Below, piece after piece: positions 1-7,299 of a stretch of 64,000 bases of DNA. The DNA is from Planifilum fimeticola (GTDB lineage Bacteria; Bacillota; Bacilli; Thermoactinomycetales; DSM-44946), in the NCBI RefSeq assembly GCF_003001905.1, contig NZ_PVNE01000012.1, positions 1 through 64,000 of the forward strand, written 5' to 3'. The translations under genes were made by a program, and so were the position numbers. The number at the start of each line of letters is the position of its first letter. Position 1 is the first letter of the stretch. The notes under the pieces are model-generated. The model was not told the origin of the DNA and made no database searches. It worked only from the letters and a program-made list of their open reading frames with translations.

Positions 1-16
1 AAACATCAAAAAAATG

Positions 17-50
17 GCCTTGCTCCTCTCGAAGAGAGGAAAAGGCTTTG
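17..50. terminator. Terminator-like hairpin at window edge
   Basis: A nested stem (GCCTT, then CCTCTC-gaa-GAGAGG, then AAGGC) followed by TTTG. It probably ends a transcript from a gene left of the window. The uridine tract is short, so efficiency is uncertain. Confidence 0.4.
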
Positions 51-111
51 TGATCCGCCTAATTTACCAAATCTAATTTCCTTTATCTGTTTATTTCCCA
101 TAAACATGCAA

Positions 112-150
112 CCCCTGGCGCTTTTCTTGCGAAAAGAGCCAGGGGGTTTG
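112..150. terminator. Hairpin, second of three in a row
   Basis: CCCCTGGC and CTTTTC pair with GAAAAG and GCCAGGGG across a TTGC loop, then GTTTG. A strong stem with a weak T tract. Confidence 0.45.
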
Positions 151-161
151 TCATCAATCTC

Positions 162-192
162 AGGAGGGGAATCGATTCCCCTCCTTTCTTTT
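162..192 (+). terminator. Rho-independent terminator
   Basis: A self-complementary stem, AGGAGGGGAA / TTCCCCTCCT around TCGA, runs into TTTCTTTT. It is the third hairpin within 190 bases and closes off upstream transcription before the small ORF at 294. Confidence 0.6.
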
Positions 193-293
193 GGGTAGCT
201 TTCTACCAGCCGCCGTTTTTTTGCCGCTTTGCTTGATTCCCTCCCCGGACGGGCATCCTGATGGATGAAGAAATGCTCCGGAGGAGGGATCCG

Positions 294-452
294 ATGCGTC
301 GCTCACGGAAAGAACGGGCGCTGGTGGAGCAGGCCGTCCGCCATCTGTCGGTGGACCCGGCGGACAAAAGCGGCCGGGAGGATGCGGAAATCGCCGATGA
401 GGTCGGAGAACCGCTTCCTTCCTCCCGCCTTCGCCGGAGGAGGGTCCGGTAA
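294..452 (+). CDS. Small arginine-rich hypothetical protein (52 aa)
   Basis: I do not recognise this protein. The ATG at 294 is chosen over the longer frame from 261 because GGAGGAGGG lies 5 bases upstream; the 261 start has no ribosome binding site. The product is basic (RRSRKERAL near the start, RLRRRR near the end) with an acidic middle, and has no membrane segment. It stands alone between a terminator and hemZ. Only the ribosome binding site supports it, so it may be spurious. Confidence 0.35.
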   Translation: MRRSRKERALVEQAVRHLSVDPADKSGREDAEIADEVGEPLPSSRLRRRRVR

Positions 453-612
453 ACTTTCACAATTGATTTCCCCGCTGCGGTGAGATAAACTGATGGGGAA
501 GCTGGGTAATTTTGTCTTTTTCTGATCGGCCCTTCGGTCGATTTGCCGGATGTTACGGATTTTGGGCAAAGGAGGAACGCGACGCCTTCCCGGAAGGCGG
601 TCGCGGTGCGGG

Positions 613-2136
613 ATGAAGCGATTGTGTGTGACCGGGGTGGAGCCGACCCTTTATCGGGATATCGAATTGATTGCCGGTTTGTTTTTCCCGGATGTGAAAG
701 CGGTGGAACCCTCCGCCGGACCGGGGGATTACGCGGTCCGGTTTTTCGTTGAGGAATCGCCGGGGGAAGTGAGGGTGACCGCCCGTTTGTCCGAAGGGGA
801 CGGACAGCCGCGGTGGTCCGCCAGCCACAGCCGAAAGGCGGAGGAAGGGGAGGAGCGCCTCCGCCGCAGGCGATTGAAGCAGGCGATCAGCCACGCCCTG
901 CTGCAGGTGTTGCAGCAGGCCACCGGGATCGTTCAGCCCTGGGGAATCCTGACCGGCGTGCGCCCAACCAAACTGATGCACAAACTGCTTTTGGAGGGGC
1001 ACCCGTGGCCCGAAGTGCGGAGGATTTTAGAAAGGGATTACCTTTTGATTCCGGAAAAAATCGATCTTCTGGAGGAGATCGTTCTTCGGCAGCGGAAAGT
1101 GTTGCCGGATCTTTATGAGTTGGACCGGTCCGAGGTAAGCCTTTACATCGGGATTCCCTTCTGTCCCACCAAATGCGCCTACTGCACGTTTCCCGCCTAC
1201 GCGATCCGGGGGCGGAACGGATCGGTGGAGGAGTTCCTCGCCGGCCTTCACGAAGAGATTGCCGCGGTGGGCGAGTGGTTGGCGGACAACGGTCTGCGCG
1301 TGACCACCGTCTATTTCGGCGGGGGGACGCCGACGTCGATCACCGCGGATCAGTTGGACAGCCTCTTCCGGCGGATCCACGGTTCGATACCCGAGCTGGA
1401 CCGGGTGCGGGAGTGGACCGTGGAGGCGGGAAGGCCGGACACGATCGACGAGGAGAAGCTGGACGTCTTGAAAAAATGGAAGGTGGACCGCATCAGCATC
1501 AATCCCCAAAGTTTCAGGGAGGAGACGTTGAAGGCGATCGGCCGCCACCATACGGTGCGGGAAACCCTGGAGAAGATGGAGCTGGCCCGACGGATGGGGA
1601 TGAACAACATCAACATGGATCTGATCATCGGCCTGCCGGGGGAAGGGCTGGACATCTTCCGAAGCTCCCTGGACGTGATCGGCGAGCTGAGGCCGGAATC
1701 CCTCACGGTTCACACCCTCTCCTTCAAACGGGGATCCGTGATGACCCAGAACAAAGATCGCTACCGGGTGGCGGAGCGGGATGAAGTGGCCCGAATGGTG
1801 GAGTTGGCCCGCATCTGGGCGAAGGAGGCTGGATACATCCCCTATTACTTGTACCGGCAGAAGAACATCCTGGGCAACCAGGAGAATGTGGGTTACGCCC
1901 TTCCCGGTTTTGAGAGCCTGTACAACATCATCATCATGGAGGAATTGCAGACGATCATCGGATTGGGTTGCGGCGCGGTCAGCAAGATCATCCCGCCGGG
2001 CAAAGGAAGGGTGGCCCGTTGGCCCAACCCGAAGGAGCCCAAGGTGTACATCGACTCCTACCGCCGCCTGATTCCCGAAAAGTTGGCGGCCCTTTCGGAA
2101 GCGTACGGATTGAAAAAAGCAAGCGGTGTCCGATGA
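613..2136 (+). CDS. hemZ: HemZ-type radical SAM coproporphyrinogen III oxidase-like protein
   Basis: Radical SAM protein of the HemN/HemZ family, which in relatives performs the oxygen-independent decarboxylation of coproporphyrinogen III in haem synthesis, or a related reaction. The cluster motif is complete: Cys184, Cys188 and Cys191 in the word CPTKCAYC, followed by GGGTPT, which belongs to the SAM-binding region. About 180 residues precede the radical SAM core, as in Bacillus HemZ. The ATG at 613 is preferred over 550: it gives the usual family N-terminus and has AAGGCGG upstream, whereas the ATG at 550 has no ribosome binding site. It is monocistronic, with a terminator just after the stop. 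Activity of HemZ proteins is less well proven than that of HemN. Confidence 0.9.
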   Translation: MKRLCVTGVEPTLYRDIELIAGLFFPDVKAVEPSAGPGDYAVRFFVEESPGEVRVTARLSEGDGQPRWSASHSRKAEEGEERLRRRRLKQAISHALLQVLQQATGIVQPWGILTGVRPTKLMHKLLLEGHPWPEVRRILERDYLLIPEKIDLLEEIVLRQRKVLPDLYELDRSEVSLYIGIPFCPTKCAYCTFPAYAIRGRNGSVEEFLAGLHEEIAAVGEWLADNGLRVTTVYFGGGTPTSITADQLDSLFRRIHGSIPELDRVREWTVEAGRPDTIDEEKLDVLKKWKVDRISINPQSFREETLKAIGRHHTVRETLEKMELARRMGMNNINMDLIIGLPGEGLDIFRSSLDVIGELRPESLTVHTLSFKRGSVMTQNKDRYRVAERDEVARMVELARIWAKEAGYIPYYLYRQKNILGNQENVGYALPGFESLYNIIIMEELQTIIGLGCGAVSKIIPPGKGRVARWPNPKEPKVYIDSYRRLIPEKLAALSEAYGLKKASGVR

Positions 2137-2149
2137 GACAGGGTTTCAT

Positions 2150-2184
2150 CCCGGTTTTCCGTTTCAGGAGAACCGGGTTTTTTT
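2150..2184 (+). terminator. Terminator of hemZ
   Basis: CCCGGTTTTCC pairs with GGAGAACCGGG across a short loop, followed by seven T. Confidence 0.8.
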
Positions 2185-2215
2185 GCCCGGGGTATCGCGA
2201 TCGATTGCCATCGAA

Positions 2216-2246
2216 TTGACAAAGTTTTTATATTTACAAGTATAAA
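2216..2246 (+). promoter_or_regulatory. Possible promoter and inverted repeat before lipase copy 1
   Basis: TTGACA at 2216-2221 is followed by an AT-rich stretch holding the inverted repeat TTTATA-N8-TATAAA (2227-2246). TATAAA as a -10 box would give a long 19-base spacer. The same TTTATA..TATAAA pair occurs before the second lipase (3469-3492), so it is probably a shared control element, perhaps bound by the nearby PadR protein. Confidence 0.45.
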
Positions 2247-2321
2247 TAGACACATAACAATAAAAACAGGGTCGCTCCAGATGCCGATCCTCACTTGAAA
2301 ACCACCGCGGGAGGGATGGGG

Positions 2322-3182
2322 ATGGTAAAGGTGAAGGGAGTCCGTGTCCGTTTGCTCGCCATCGTCTCGCTGCTGTTTTTGTGCGTCCTGCCGGGAAATG
2401 CCGATGCGTCGGAGAAGCGGTTCGATCTGGTCCTCGTCCACGGTCTGACCAATATCCATCGTTGGAGCGACGGTTTCCTCCGGGTCCTGGTGAATGAATG
2501 GGGATCCGGAAACGTCTACGTGATCTACACCAATGAATCCATGCAGGTAAACAAGCGCGCGATTGACGGGAAAACCGTGACCTTTATCGGGAAAAACGAT
2601 TTTACCGCCGGGGATGACAGCGTGGAGGACCAGGCGAGGATGATGGCGGAGAAGATTGAGGTGCTCCAGCGGGACCACGGCCTCAGTCCGCAGTTCAACA
2701 TCATCGCCCACAGCATGGGAGGGCTGGTCTCACGCCAGTATGTCTACGACCATCCCCACACCGTCGCGGGACTGGTCACCCTGGGTACGTCCCATCACGG
2801 GTCTCCCTTGGCCACGGATTTTGATTGGGCCAGTTTCTTTCTCGGGGCGGGGGCGGCGATGGACAATTTGCGCCCCGAATGGGTGGAGGACTTCAACCGG
2901 CGCTGTCCGGTGAAGAATGCCCCCTTCTACGGCGGCGGGAAGATGTACACGATCCGCGGGGATTCGGACGGGAAGATCTGGGAATGGGGGGTGATGGGTG
3001 AAATCTACCTGGGCTGGCACACCCTCCACAAAAAACACGGCACGGACAGCGACGGTCTGGTGCCCCGTGAATCCGCGGTGATCGACGGCGCCGAGCATAT
3101 CGCCGACTTCCCGGACTACCATCACCTGGATCTGGTGACCCGGGAGGAAGTGGCGAAAAAGGCGGCGGAAGTCTTGCCATGA
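2322..3182 (+). CDS. Secreted lipase-like alpha/beta hydrolase, copy 1
   Basis: Probably a secreted lipase or esterase. A signal peptide with a long hydrophobic core (LLAIVSLLFLCVL) ends near GNADASEK. The mature protein starts with the oxyanion-side motif LVLVHGL and carries the nucleophile elbow AHSMGG, typical of the triacylglycerol lipase / PGAP1-like fold. A late Asp (TDSDGLVP) and a His in DYHHLDL can complete the triad. The ATG at 2322 is chosen because GGGAGGG lies 6 bases upstream; the longer frame from 2295 would put residues before the signal peptide. It is nearly identical to the gene at 3587 over the whole length, a clear tandem duplicate. The substrate is unknown. Confidence 0.85.
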   Translation: MVKVKGVRVRLLAIVSLLFLCVLPGNADASEKRFDLVLVHGLTNIHRWSDGFLRVLVNEWGSGNVYVIYTNESMQVNKRAIDGKTVTFIGKNDFTAGDDSVEDQARMMAEKIEVLQRDHGLSPQFNIIAHSMGGLVSRQYVYDHPHTVAGLVTLGTSHHGSPLATDFDWASFFLGAGAAMDNLRPEWVEDFNRRCPVKNAPFYGGGKMYTIRGDSDGKIWEWGVMGEIYLGWHTLHKKHGTDSDGLVPRESAVIDGAEHIADFPDYHHLDLVTREEVAKKAAEVLP

Positions 3183-3229
3183 CAGCGGAACTGCTGATCC
3201 ATTTCCTATCGATTGTTTGTCAACCAACG

Positions 3230-3262
3230 GTCGCCCCCTTGCGGGCGACTCTTTTTTCTTTT
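3230..3262 (+). terminator. Terminator of lipase copy 1
   Basis: GTCGCCC-CCTT-GCGGGCGAC stem followed by TCTTTTTTCTTTT. A close copy follows lipase 2. Confidence 0.8.
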
Positions 3263-3320
3263 CCGGACTAGAGATGGATCGCAATCTGCTCGATATAGAT
3301 TCACGGGGTACCAAGGTAAC

Positions 3321-3410
3321 ATGAACAGCCTCAGTGAGATGAATAAGGACGTATTGGAGGATGTCGTGCTGAAAATCATCTCCCTTTCCCTGTTTTCTCA
3401 TAAGGAAAAC
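3321..3410 (+). pseudogene. Remnant of a duplicated padR gene
   Basis: From the ATG at 3321 the frame reads NSLSEMNKDVLEDVVLKIIS, which aligns without gaps to the start of the intact padR gene (KSLSEMYKGVLEGVVLEIIS from 4627). After that the match is lost, and the frame runs through AT-rich sequence to a stop at 3491. Similarity also covers a few bases upstream (GGGTACC / GAGTACC). The position, directly after a lipase and its terminator, repeats the layout of the intact copy. It is therefore the decayed inner half of a tandem lipase-padR duplication. The remaining stretch can hardly fold as a winged helix. Confidence 0.75.
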
Positions 3411-3468
3411 CGGTTTTTTTATTTCCTGGATCCTGTTATCCCTTGCCGCTTTAATATAATTAAAATCC

Positions 3469-3492
3469 TTTATATTTACATTCAAATATAAA
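3469..3492 (+). promoter_or_regulatory. Inverted repeat before lipase copy 2
   Basis: TTTATA-N12-TATAAA matches the element at 2227-2246 in sequence and in position relative to the lipase start, although the spacer is four bases longer. Likely operator or AT-rich promoter element. Confidence 0.4.
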
Positions 3493-3586
3493 TAATCATA
3501 TAATAAGAAAAAGAGTCTTCCCTTTCCAGTCGACTGTCCTTTTCGGTCGGAGGGCATCGGTTTGAAAATTCGCGGGAGGGATGGAG

Positions 3587-4435
3587 ATGGTGAAGGGAAT
3601 TCGTCTGCTCGCCATCGCGTTGCTGCTGTTTTTGTGCGTCCTGCCGGGAAATGCCGATGCGTCGGAGAAGCAGTTCGATCTGGTTCTCGTCCACGGTCTG
3701 ACCAACAAGCACCGTTGGAGCGACGGTTTCCTCCGGGCTCTGGTGAATGAATGGGGTTCCGGAAACGTCTACGTGATCTACACCAATGAATCCATGCAGG
3801 TAAGCAAGCGTGCCATAGACGGGAAAACCGTGACCTTTATCGGGAAAAACGATTTTACCGCCGGGGATGACAGCGTGGAGGACCAGGCGAGAATGATGGC
3901 GGAGAAGATTGAGGTGCTCCAGCGGGACCACGGCCTCAGCGCGCAGTTCAACATCATCGCCCACAGCATGGGAGGGCTCGTCTCGCGCCAGTACATCTAC
4001 GACCATCCCAACACCGTCGCGGGGCTGGTCACCCTGGGCACGCCCCATCACGGGTCTCCCTTGGCCACGGATTTTGACTGGATCAGCTTCTTTATCGGAG
4101 CGGAGGCGGCGATGGACAATTTGCGCCCCGAATGGGTGGAGGATTTCAACCGGCGCTGTCCCGTGGAGGGGTCTCCCCTTTATGATGGCGGGAAGATGTA
4201 CACGATCCGCGGGGATTCGGACGGGAAGATCTGGGAGTGGGGGGCTATGGGCGAACTCTTTGTGGGCTGGCACACCCTTCACAAAAAACACGGCACGGAC
4301 AGCGACGGTCTGGTGCCCCATGATTCCGCGGTGATCGACGGCGCCGAGCACATCGCCGACTTCCCGGACTACCATCACCTGGATCTGGTGACCCGGGAGG
4401 AAGTGGCGAAAAAGGCGGCGGAAGTCTTGCGGTAA
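3587..4435 (+). CDS. Secreted lipase-like alpha/beta hydrolase, copy 2
   Basis: Tandem paralogue of the gene at 2322, with the same signal peptide, LVLVHGL, AHSMGG and late Asp/His region. The start at 3587 has GGGAGGG 6 bases upstream, as in copy 1. Differences are scattered (for example NKHRWSDG for NIHRWSDG, FFIGAEAA for FFLGAGAA) and leave every putative catalytic residue intact, so both copies look functional. Its terminator is followed by the intact padR and a membrane protein gene, suggesting that padR regulates the lipases, itself, or both. Substrate unknown. Confidence 0.85.
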   Translation: MVKGIRLLAIALLLFLCVLPGNADASEKQFDLVLVHGLTNKHRWSDGFLRALVNEWGSGNVYVIYTNESMQVSKRAIDGKTVTFIGKNDFTAGDDSVEDQARMMAEKIEVLQRDHGLSAQFNIIAHSMGGLVSRQYIYDHPNTVAGLVTLGTPHHGSPLATDFDWISFFIGAEAAMDNLRPEWVEDFNRRCPVEGSPLYDGGKMYTIRGDSDGKIWEWGAMGELFVGWHTLHKKHGTDSDGLVPHDSAVIDGAEHIADFPDYHHLDLVTREEVAKKAAEVLR

Positions 4436-4477
4436 TGACGGACTGCTGACCCATTTCCATCGTTTGTCGATGAGGCG

Positions 4478-4510
4478 GTCGCCCCCTTGCGGGCGGCTTT
4501 TTTTTGTTTT
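4478..4510 (+). terminator. Terminator of lipase copy 2
   Basis: GTCGCCC-CCTT-GCGGGCGGC stem followed by TTTTTTTTGTTTT. Confidence 0.8.
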
Positions 4511-4536
4511 CCGGACCGAACAACTGCTTTCAGGGG

Positions 4537-4575
4537 TTGACCGGCCAAGCTACTCTATGTTATTGTATAGCAGTA
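4537..4575 (+). promoter_or_regulatory. padR promoter with embedded operator
   Basis: TTGACC (4537-4542), a 17-base spacer, then TATTGT (4560-4565). The -10 box sits between the arms of an inverted repeat, CTACT-CTAT (4550-4558) and ATAGCAGTAG (4566-4575), complementary apart from one bulged base. PadR proteins often repress their own promoter through such dyads, so this is probably an autoregulatory operator. Confidence 0.55.
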
Positions 4576-4626
4576 GTCAACATTATTGATTACCAATCAC
4601 GTTGAGTACCGTGGGGGTGGAGCTCT

Positions 4627-4986
4627 CTGAAAAGCCTCAGCGAGATGTACAAGGGCGTGTTGGAGGGCGTCGTGCTGGAGATCATCAGCCGCGGCGAAAC
4701 CTACGGATATGAGATCGCCAAGAAGCTGCACCAGATGGGGTTTGAGGGGCTGGCGGAACAGACGGTGTACGCCCTGCTTTTGCGCCTTGAAAAGAACAGG
4801 TTGGTTCACATCACCAAAAAGCCGTCGGAGATGGGGCCGCCCAGGAAGTTTTACCGGCTCAACGAACGGGGGGTTGAGGAACTGGCCGCCTTTTGGGCCA
4901 GGTGGGACTATCTGAGCGGGTGCATTCAAAATTTGAGAAACAGCGGGAGGGATGACGGTGACCTTCAGTCAGGAAATCAAGGATAA
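4627..4986 (+). CDS. PadR-family transcriptional regulator, probable CTG start
   Basis: PadR winged-helix repressor, about 119 residues. Family words are present: KGVLEGVVLEIISRGETYGYEI in two parts, TVYALLLRLEK for the recognition helix, and GPPRKFYRLNERG for the wing. The ATG at 4645 has no ribosome binding site and would remove the first conserved residues. An in-frame CTG at 4627 has GGGGGTGGAG upstream at good spacing, and the pseudogene copy has ATG at exactly this position. I therefore place the start at CTG 4627. The gene overlaps the next one by about 30 bases, so they are probably translated together. It likely responds to membrane or envelope stress or small phenolics, as relatives do; the ligand is unknown. 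Confidence 0.8.
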   Translation: MKSLSEMYKGVLEGVVLEIISRGETYGYEIAKKLHQMGFEGLAEQTVYALLLRLEKNRLVHITKKPSEMGPPRKFYRLNERGVEELAAFWARWDYLSGCIQNLRNSGRDDGDLQSGNQG

Positions 4987-5530
4987 AATGGTTCAATTTG
5001 CAAAGGAGCAGTCCCAGTATTACCTGGACGAAGCCGAGATGACCTACCTGGAGAAGCTGCGGTGGAAAACCGGGCAAACCCGGAGCAAGATCGCGGCGAA
5101 ACTGGAAAAGTTTAAGGGACGCTCGGAAACAGCCCTGGAAGCGCAAAACGACCTGCTTCTCTACATGAGCGACTACATGAAGGATTTGATGGAAAAGGGC
5201 CTTTCCGAGGAGGAAGCCTTCGAGCGGGCAAAGGAAGAGCTGGAGTATCGCAGCGAAAGCGAAAGGTCTGCCGATTTGCACGAGCGGTTTGCGAGATACT
5301 ATGAGATGCGGGACCCTGCCGAATATGAAGCGATCGGCCTGTTCTATGCCGGATTTCTGTTTTTCGGGGTTTCCATCGGCGCCCTGATCGGATATCTCGG
5401 CGGAGGAGGGCGGGAGATGTTTCTCACCGACGGTTGGATCGACACGGCCATCGGCGCCGCCGTCGGGGCTGTCATCGGATTGGGGGCGGGGCTGATCAGC
5501 AATGCCGTGATTGTGTTGAAGAAAAAATAA
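4958..5530 (+). CDS. PadR-associated membrane protein
   Basis: About 191 residues. The N-terminal two thirds are charged and helical, with coiled-coil character (KMVQFAKEQSQYYLDEAEM; a middle helix with SDYMKDLMEKGLSEEEAFERA). Two hydrophobic segments follow (FYAGFLFFGVSIGALIGYL; TAIGAAVGAVIGLGAGLIS) and the tail is KKK. Such proteins are commonly encoded after PadR genes and may sense or carry out an envelope response. GTG 4958 has GGGAGGG 6 bases upstream; ATG 4952 is possible but abuts that site. The overlap with padR indicates one operon. Function unknown. Confidence 0.75.
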   Translation: MTFSQEIKDKMVQFAKEQSQYYLDEAEMTYLEKLRWKTGQTRSKIAAKLEKFKGRSETALEAQNDLLLYMSDYMKDLMEKGLSEEEAFERAKEELEYRSESERSADLHERFARYYEMRDPAEYEAIGLFYAGFLFFGVSIGALIGYLGGGGREMFLTDGWIDTAIGAAVGAVIGLGAGLISNAVIVLKKK

Positions 5531-5654
5531 TCCGGGGGAATCAAGGCCATTTGTGGAAAGACCTTCGGCGCGCCCCTTGTCCTTCACAGGTTTGCACACC
5601 GCCCGTTTTTTGCGGTTTTGTACGCCAAAGAGGGACAAATTTGGCTCCAGCCCC

Positions 5655-5683
5655 TTGACAGGCTTCGTTTTATCCTGTAAAAT
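5655..5683 (+). promoter_or_regulatory. Sigma-A promoter of the hisS-aspS operon
   Basis: TTGACA (5655-5660), exactly 17 bases, then TAAAAT (5678-5683). Transcription would begin near 5690, just before the T-box leader. Confidence 0.8.
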
Positions 5684-5689
5684 CTGATG

Positions 5690-5996
5690 CCAACAATCGA
5701 TTTTCCTGAAGCGCCGATGATAGGAGAAGTACCCGTCCACCGGGCAGTCAGAGAGGGAGCGTCGCGGGCTGGAAGCGTTCCTCTGCAACGAGGCGGGGAA
5801 AGACACCTGGAGGTTCCGGAGCGAAATCCCTGCGGGGGCAGTAGATCCGGACGTCTGCCGGACGATACCCGGCCCAGAGCGGGAGGCGCCTTCCGAAGTG
5901 GAATTGCGCTTCCAATAAGGGTGGCACCACGGGTGATTGTTTTGTTAACCAATCTCTCGTCCCTGACAGTAAGGTCAGTGGCGGGAGATTTTTAAT
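5690..5996 (+). ncRNA. T-box riboswitch leader of hisS-aspS
   Basis: The leader contains the conserved T-box word AGGGTGGCACCACGGGT (5918-5934), which pairs with the uncharged tRNA acceptor end. A Stem I region holds the AGAGAGGGAG bulge and a GGGCTGGAAG distal loop, and a terminator (CTCTCGTCCCTGA / TCAGTGGCGGGAGA, then TTTTT) lies directly before hisS. The probable specifier region at 5802-5806 reads GACAC, which contains both an Asp codon (GAC) and an overlapping His codon (CAC), fitting an operon encoding both synthetases. Uncharged tRNA should favour the antiterminator and readthrough. Confidence 0.9.
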
Positions 5997-6018
5997 TTGA
6001 AGAGAGGTGGCAGGTGCG

Positions 6019-7287
6019 ATGAATTTTCGCGTGCCCCGTGGAACGGCGGATATTTTGCCCGGAGAAGTGGAACAGTGGCGGTATTTGGAGGATAAGGCGC
6101 GGGATCTTTGCCGGAGATATCACTTCTCGGAAGTCCGCACCCCCATCTTCGAATACACGGAACTTTTCCAGCGGGGTGTGGGGGAGACGACCGACATTGT
6201 GGAAAAAGAGATGTACACTTTCTCCGACCGCGCCGGGCGAAGCCTCACCCTCCGGCCCGAGGGGACGGCGCCGGTGGTCCGGGCCTTTGTGGAGAACAAG
6301 GTGTACGCCCAATCCCAGCCGACCAAGTGGTTTTATATCGGACCGATGTTCCGTTACGAACGCCCCCAGACGGGGCGGATGCGCCAGTTTCACCAGTTCG
6401 GCGTCGAGGTGTTCGGCGCGCGGGATCCGGGGTTGGATGCGGAGATTATCGCCCTGGGGCGGGATTACTATGAGGAGATCGGCCTGACCGGCGTCACGGC
6501 GGAGATCAACAGCGTGGGCTGCCCCGTCTGCCGTCCGGTTCACCGGGAACAGTTGGTGGCCTATCTGACGCCCCGGCGGGAGAAGCTGTGCCGGGATTGC
6601 CAGGCTCGGCTGGATCGCAATCCCCTTCGCGTGCTGGACTGCAAGAACGAGAGCTGCCGGGAGATCACGGCGGATGCGCCGAAGATCACCGACTTTTTGT
6701 GCGATGACTGCGGTCCCCACTTCGAAGCGGTGAAAAACACCTTGGACCTGCTGGGAGTCAACTACCGGGTCAACCCGCGATTGGTGAGGGGGCTGGATTA
6801 TTACACCCAGACCTCCTTCGAATACGTCCTGGAGGGGATGGGTGCCCAGGCCGGAACCCTCGGCGGGGGAGGCCGGTACAACGGATTGGTGGAGGAGATC
6901 GGCGGCGGAGATGTTCCGGGCATCGGCTTTGCCCTGGGTTTGGATCGGATTCTCGTCGCCCTGAAGGATCAGGGGGTTCAACTCCCCGTGGGTCGCAGGC
7001 TGGACTGTTACGTGGTCACCCTGGGTGACGAGGCCAAGAAGCGGGCGGTCTCCCTTCTCGCCGAATTGCGCCGGGCGGGATGTTCGGCGGAGCGGGATGT
7101 GCTCGACCGGAAAATGAAAGGACAGATGAAGGCGGCGGACCGGGAACGCTCCCGTTACGTGGTCATCCTCGGCGAGGAGGAGTTGAACCGGGATGCGGCC
7201 GTCGTGAAGGAGATGGCCACGGGACGGCAGGAGGAAGTCCGGCTCGACCGGTTGGTCGACTACATTCGGGCAGGAAGCAAGCGGTAG
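6019..7287 (+). CDS. hisS: Histidyl-tRNA synthetase
   Basis: Class II aminoacyl-tRNA synthetase that charges tRNA-His; cytoplasmic homodimer. Motif 1 region near FRVPRGTADILP, motif 2 TLRPEGTAPVVRA, the His-binding loops LVRGLDYYTQTSFE and GGGGRYNGL, and motif 3 GIGFALGLDRI are all visible, followed by the anticodon-binding domain. 422 residues is the usual length. ATG 6019 is chosen over GTG 6007 because AGAGAGGTGG lies 8 bases upstream. First gene of a two-gene operon under the T-box leader; aspS follows after 12 bases. Confidence 0.97.
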   Translation: MNFRVPRGTADILPGEVEQWRYLEDKARDLCRRYHFSEVRTPIFEYTELFQRGVGETTDIVEKEMYTFSDRAGRSLTLRPEGTAPVVRAFVENKVYAQSQPTKWFYIGPMFRYERPQTGRMRQFHQFGVEVFGARDPGLDAEIIALGRDYYEEIGLTGVTAEINSVGCPVCRPVHREQLVAYLTPRREKLCRDCQARLDRNPLRVLDCKNESCREITADAPKITDFLCDDCGPHFEAVKNTLDLLGVNYRVNPRLVRGLDYYTQTSFEYVLEGMGAQAGTLGGGGRYNGLVEEIGGGDVPGIGFALGLDRILVALKDQGVQLPVGRRLDCYVVTLGDEAKKRAVSLLAELRRAGCSAERDVLDRKMKGQMKAADRERSRYVVILGEEELNRDAAVVKEMATGRQEEVRLDRLVDYIRAGSKR

Positions 7288-7299
7288 GAGGGAAGCGTT

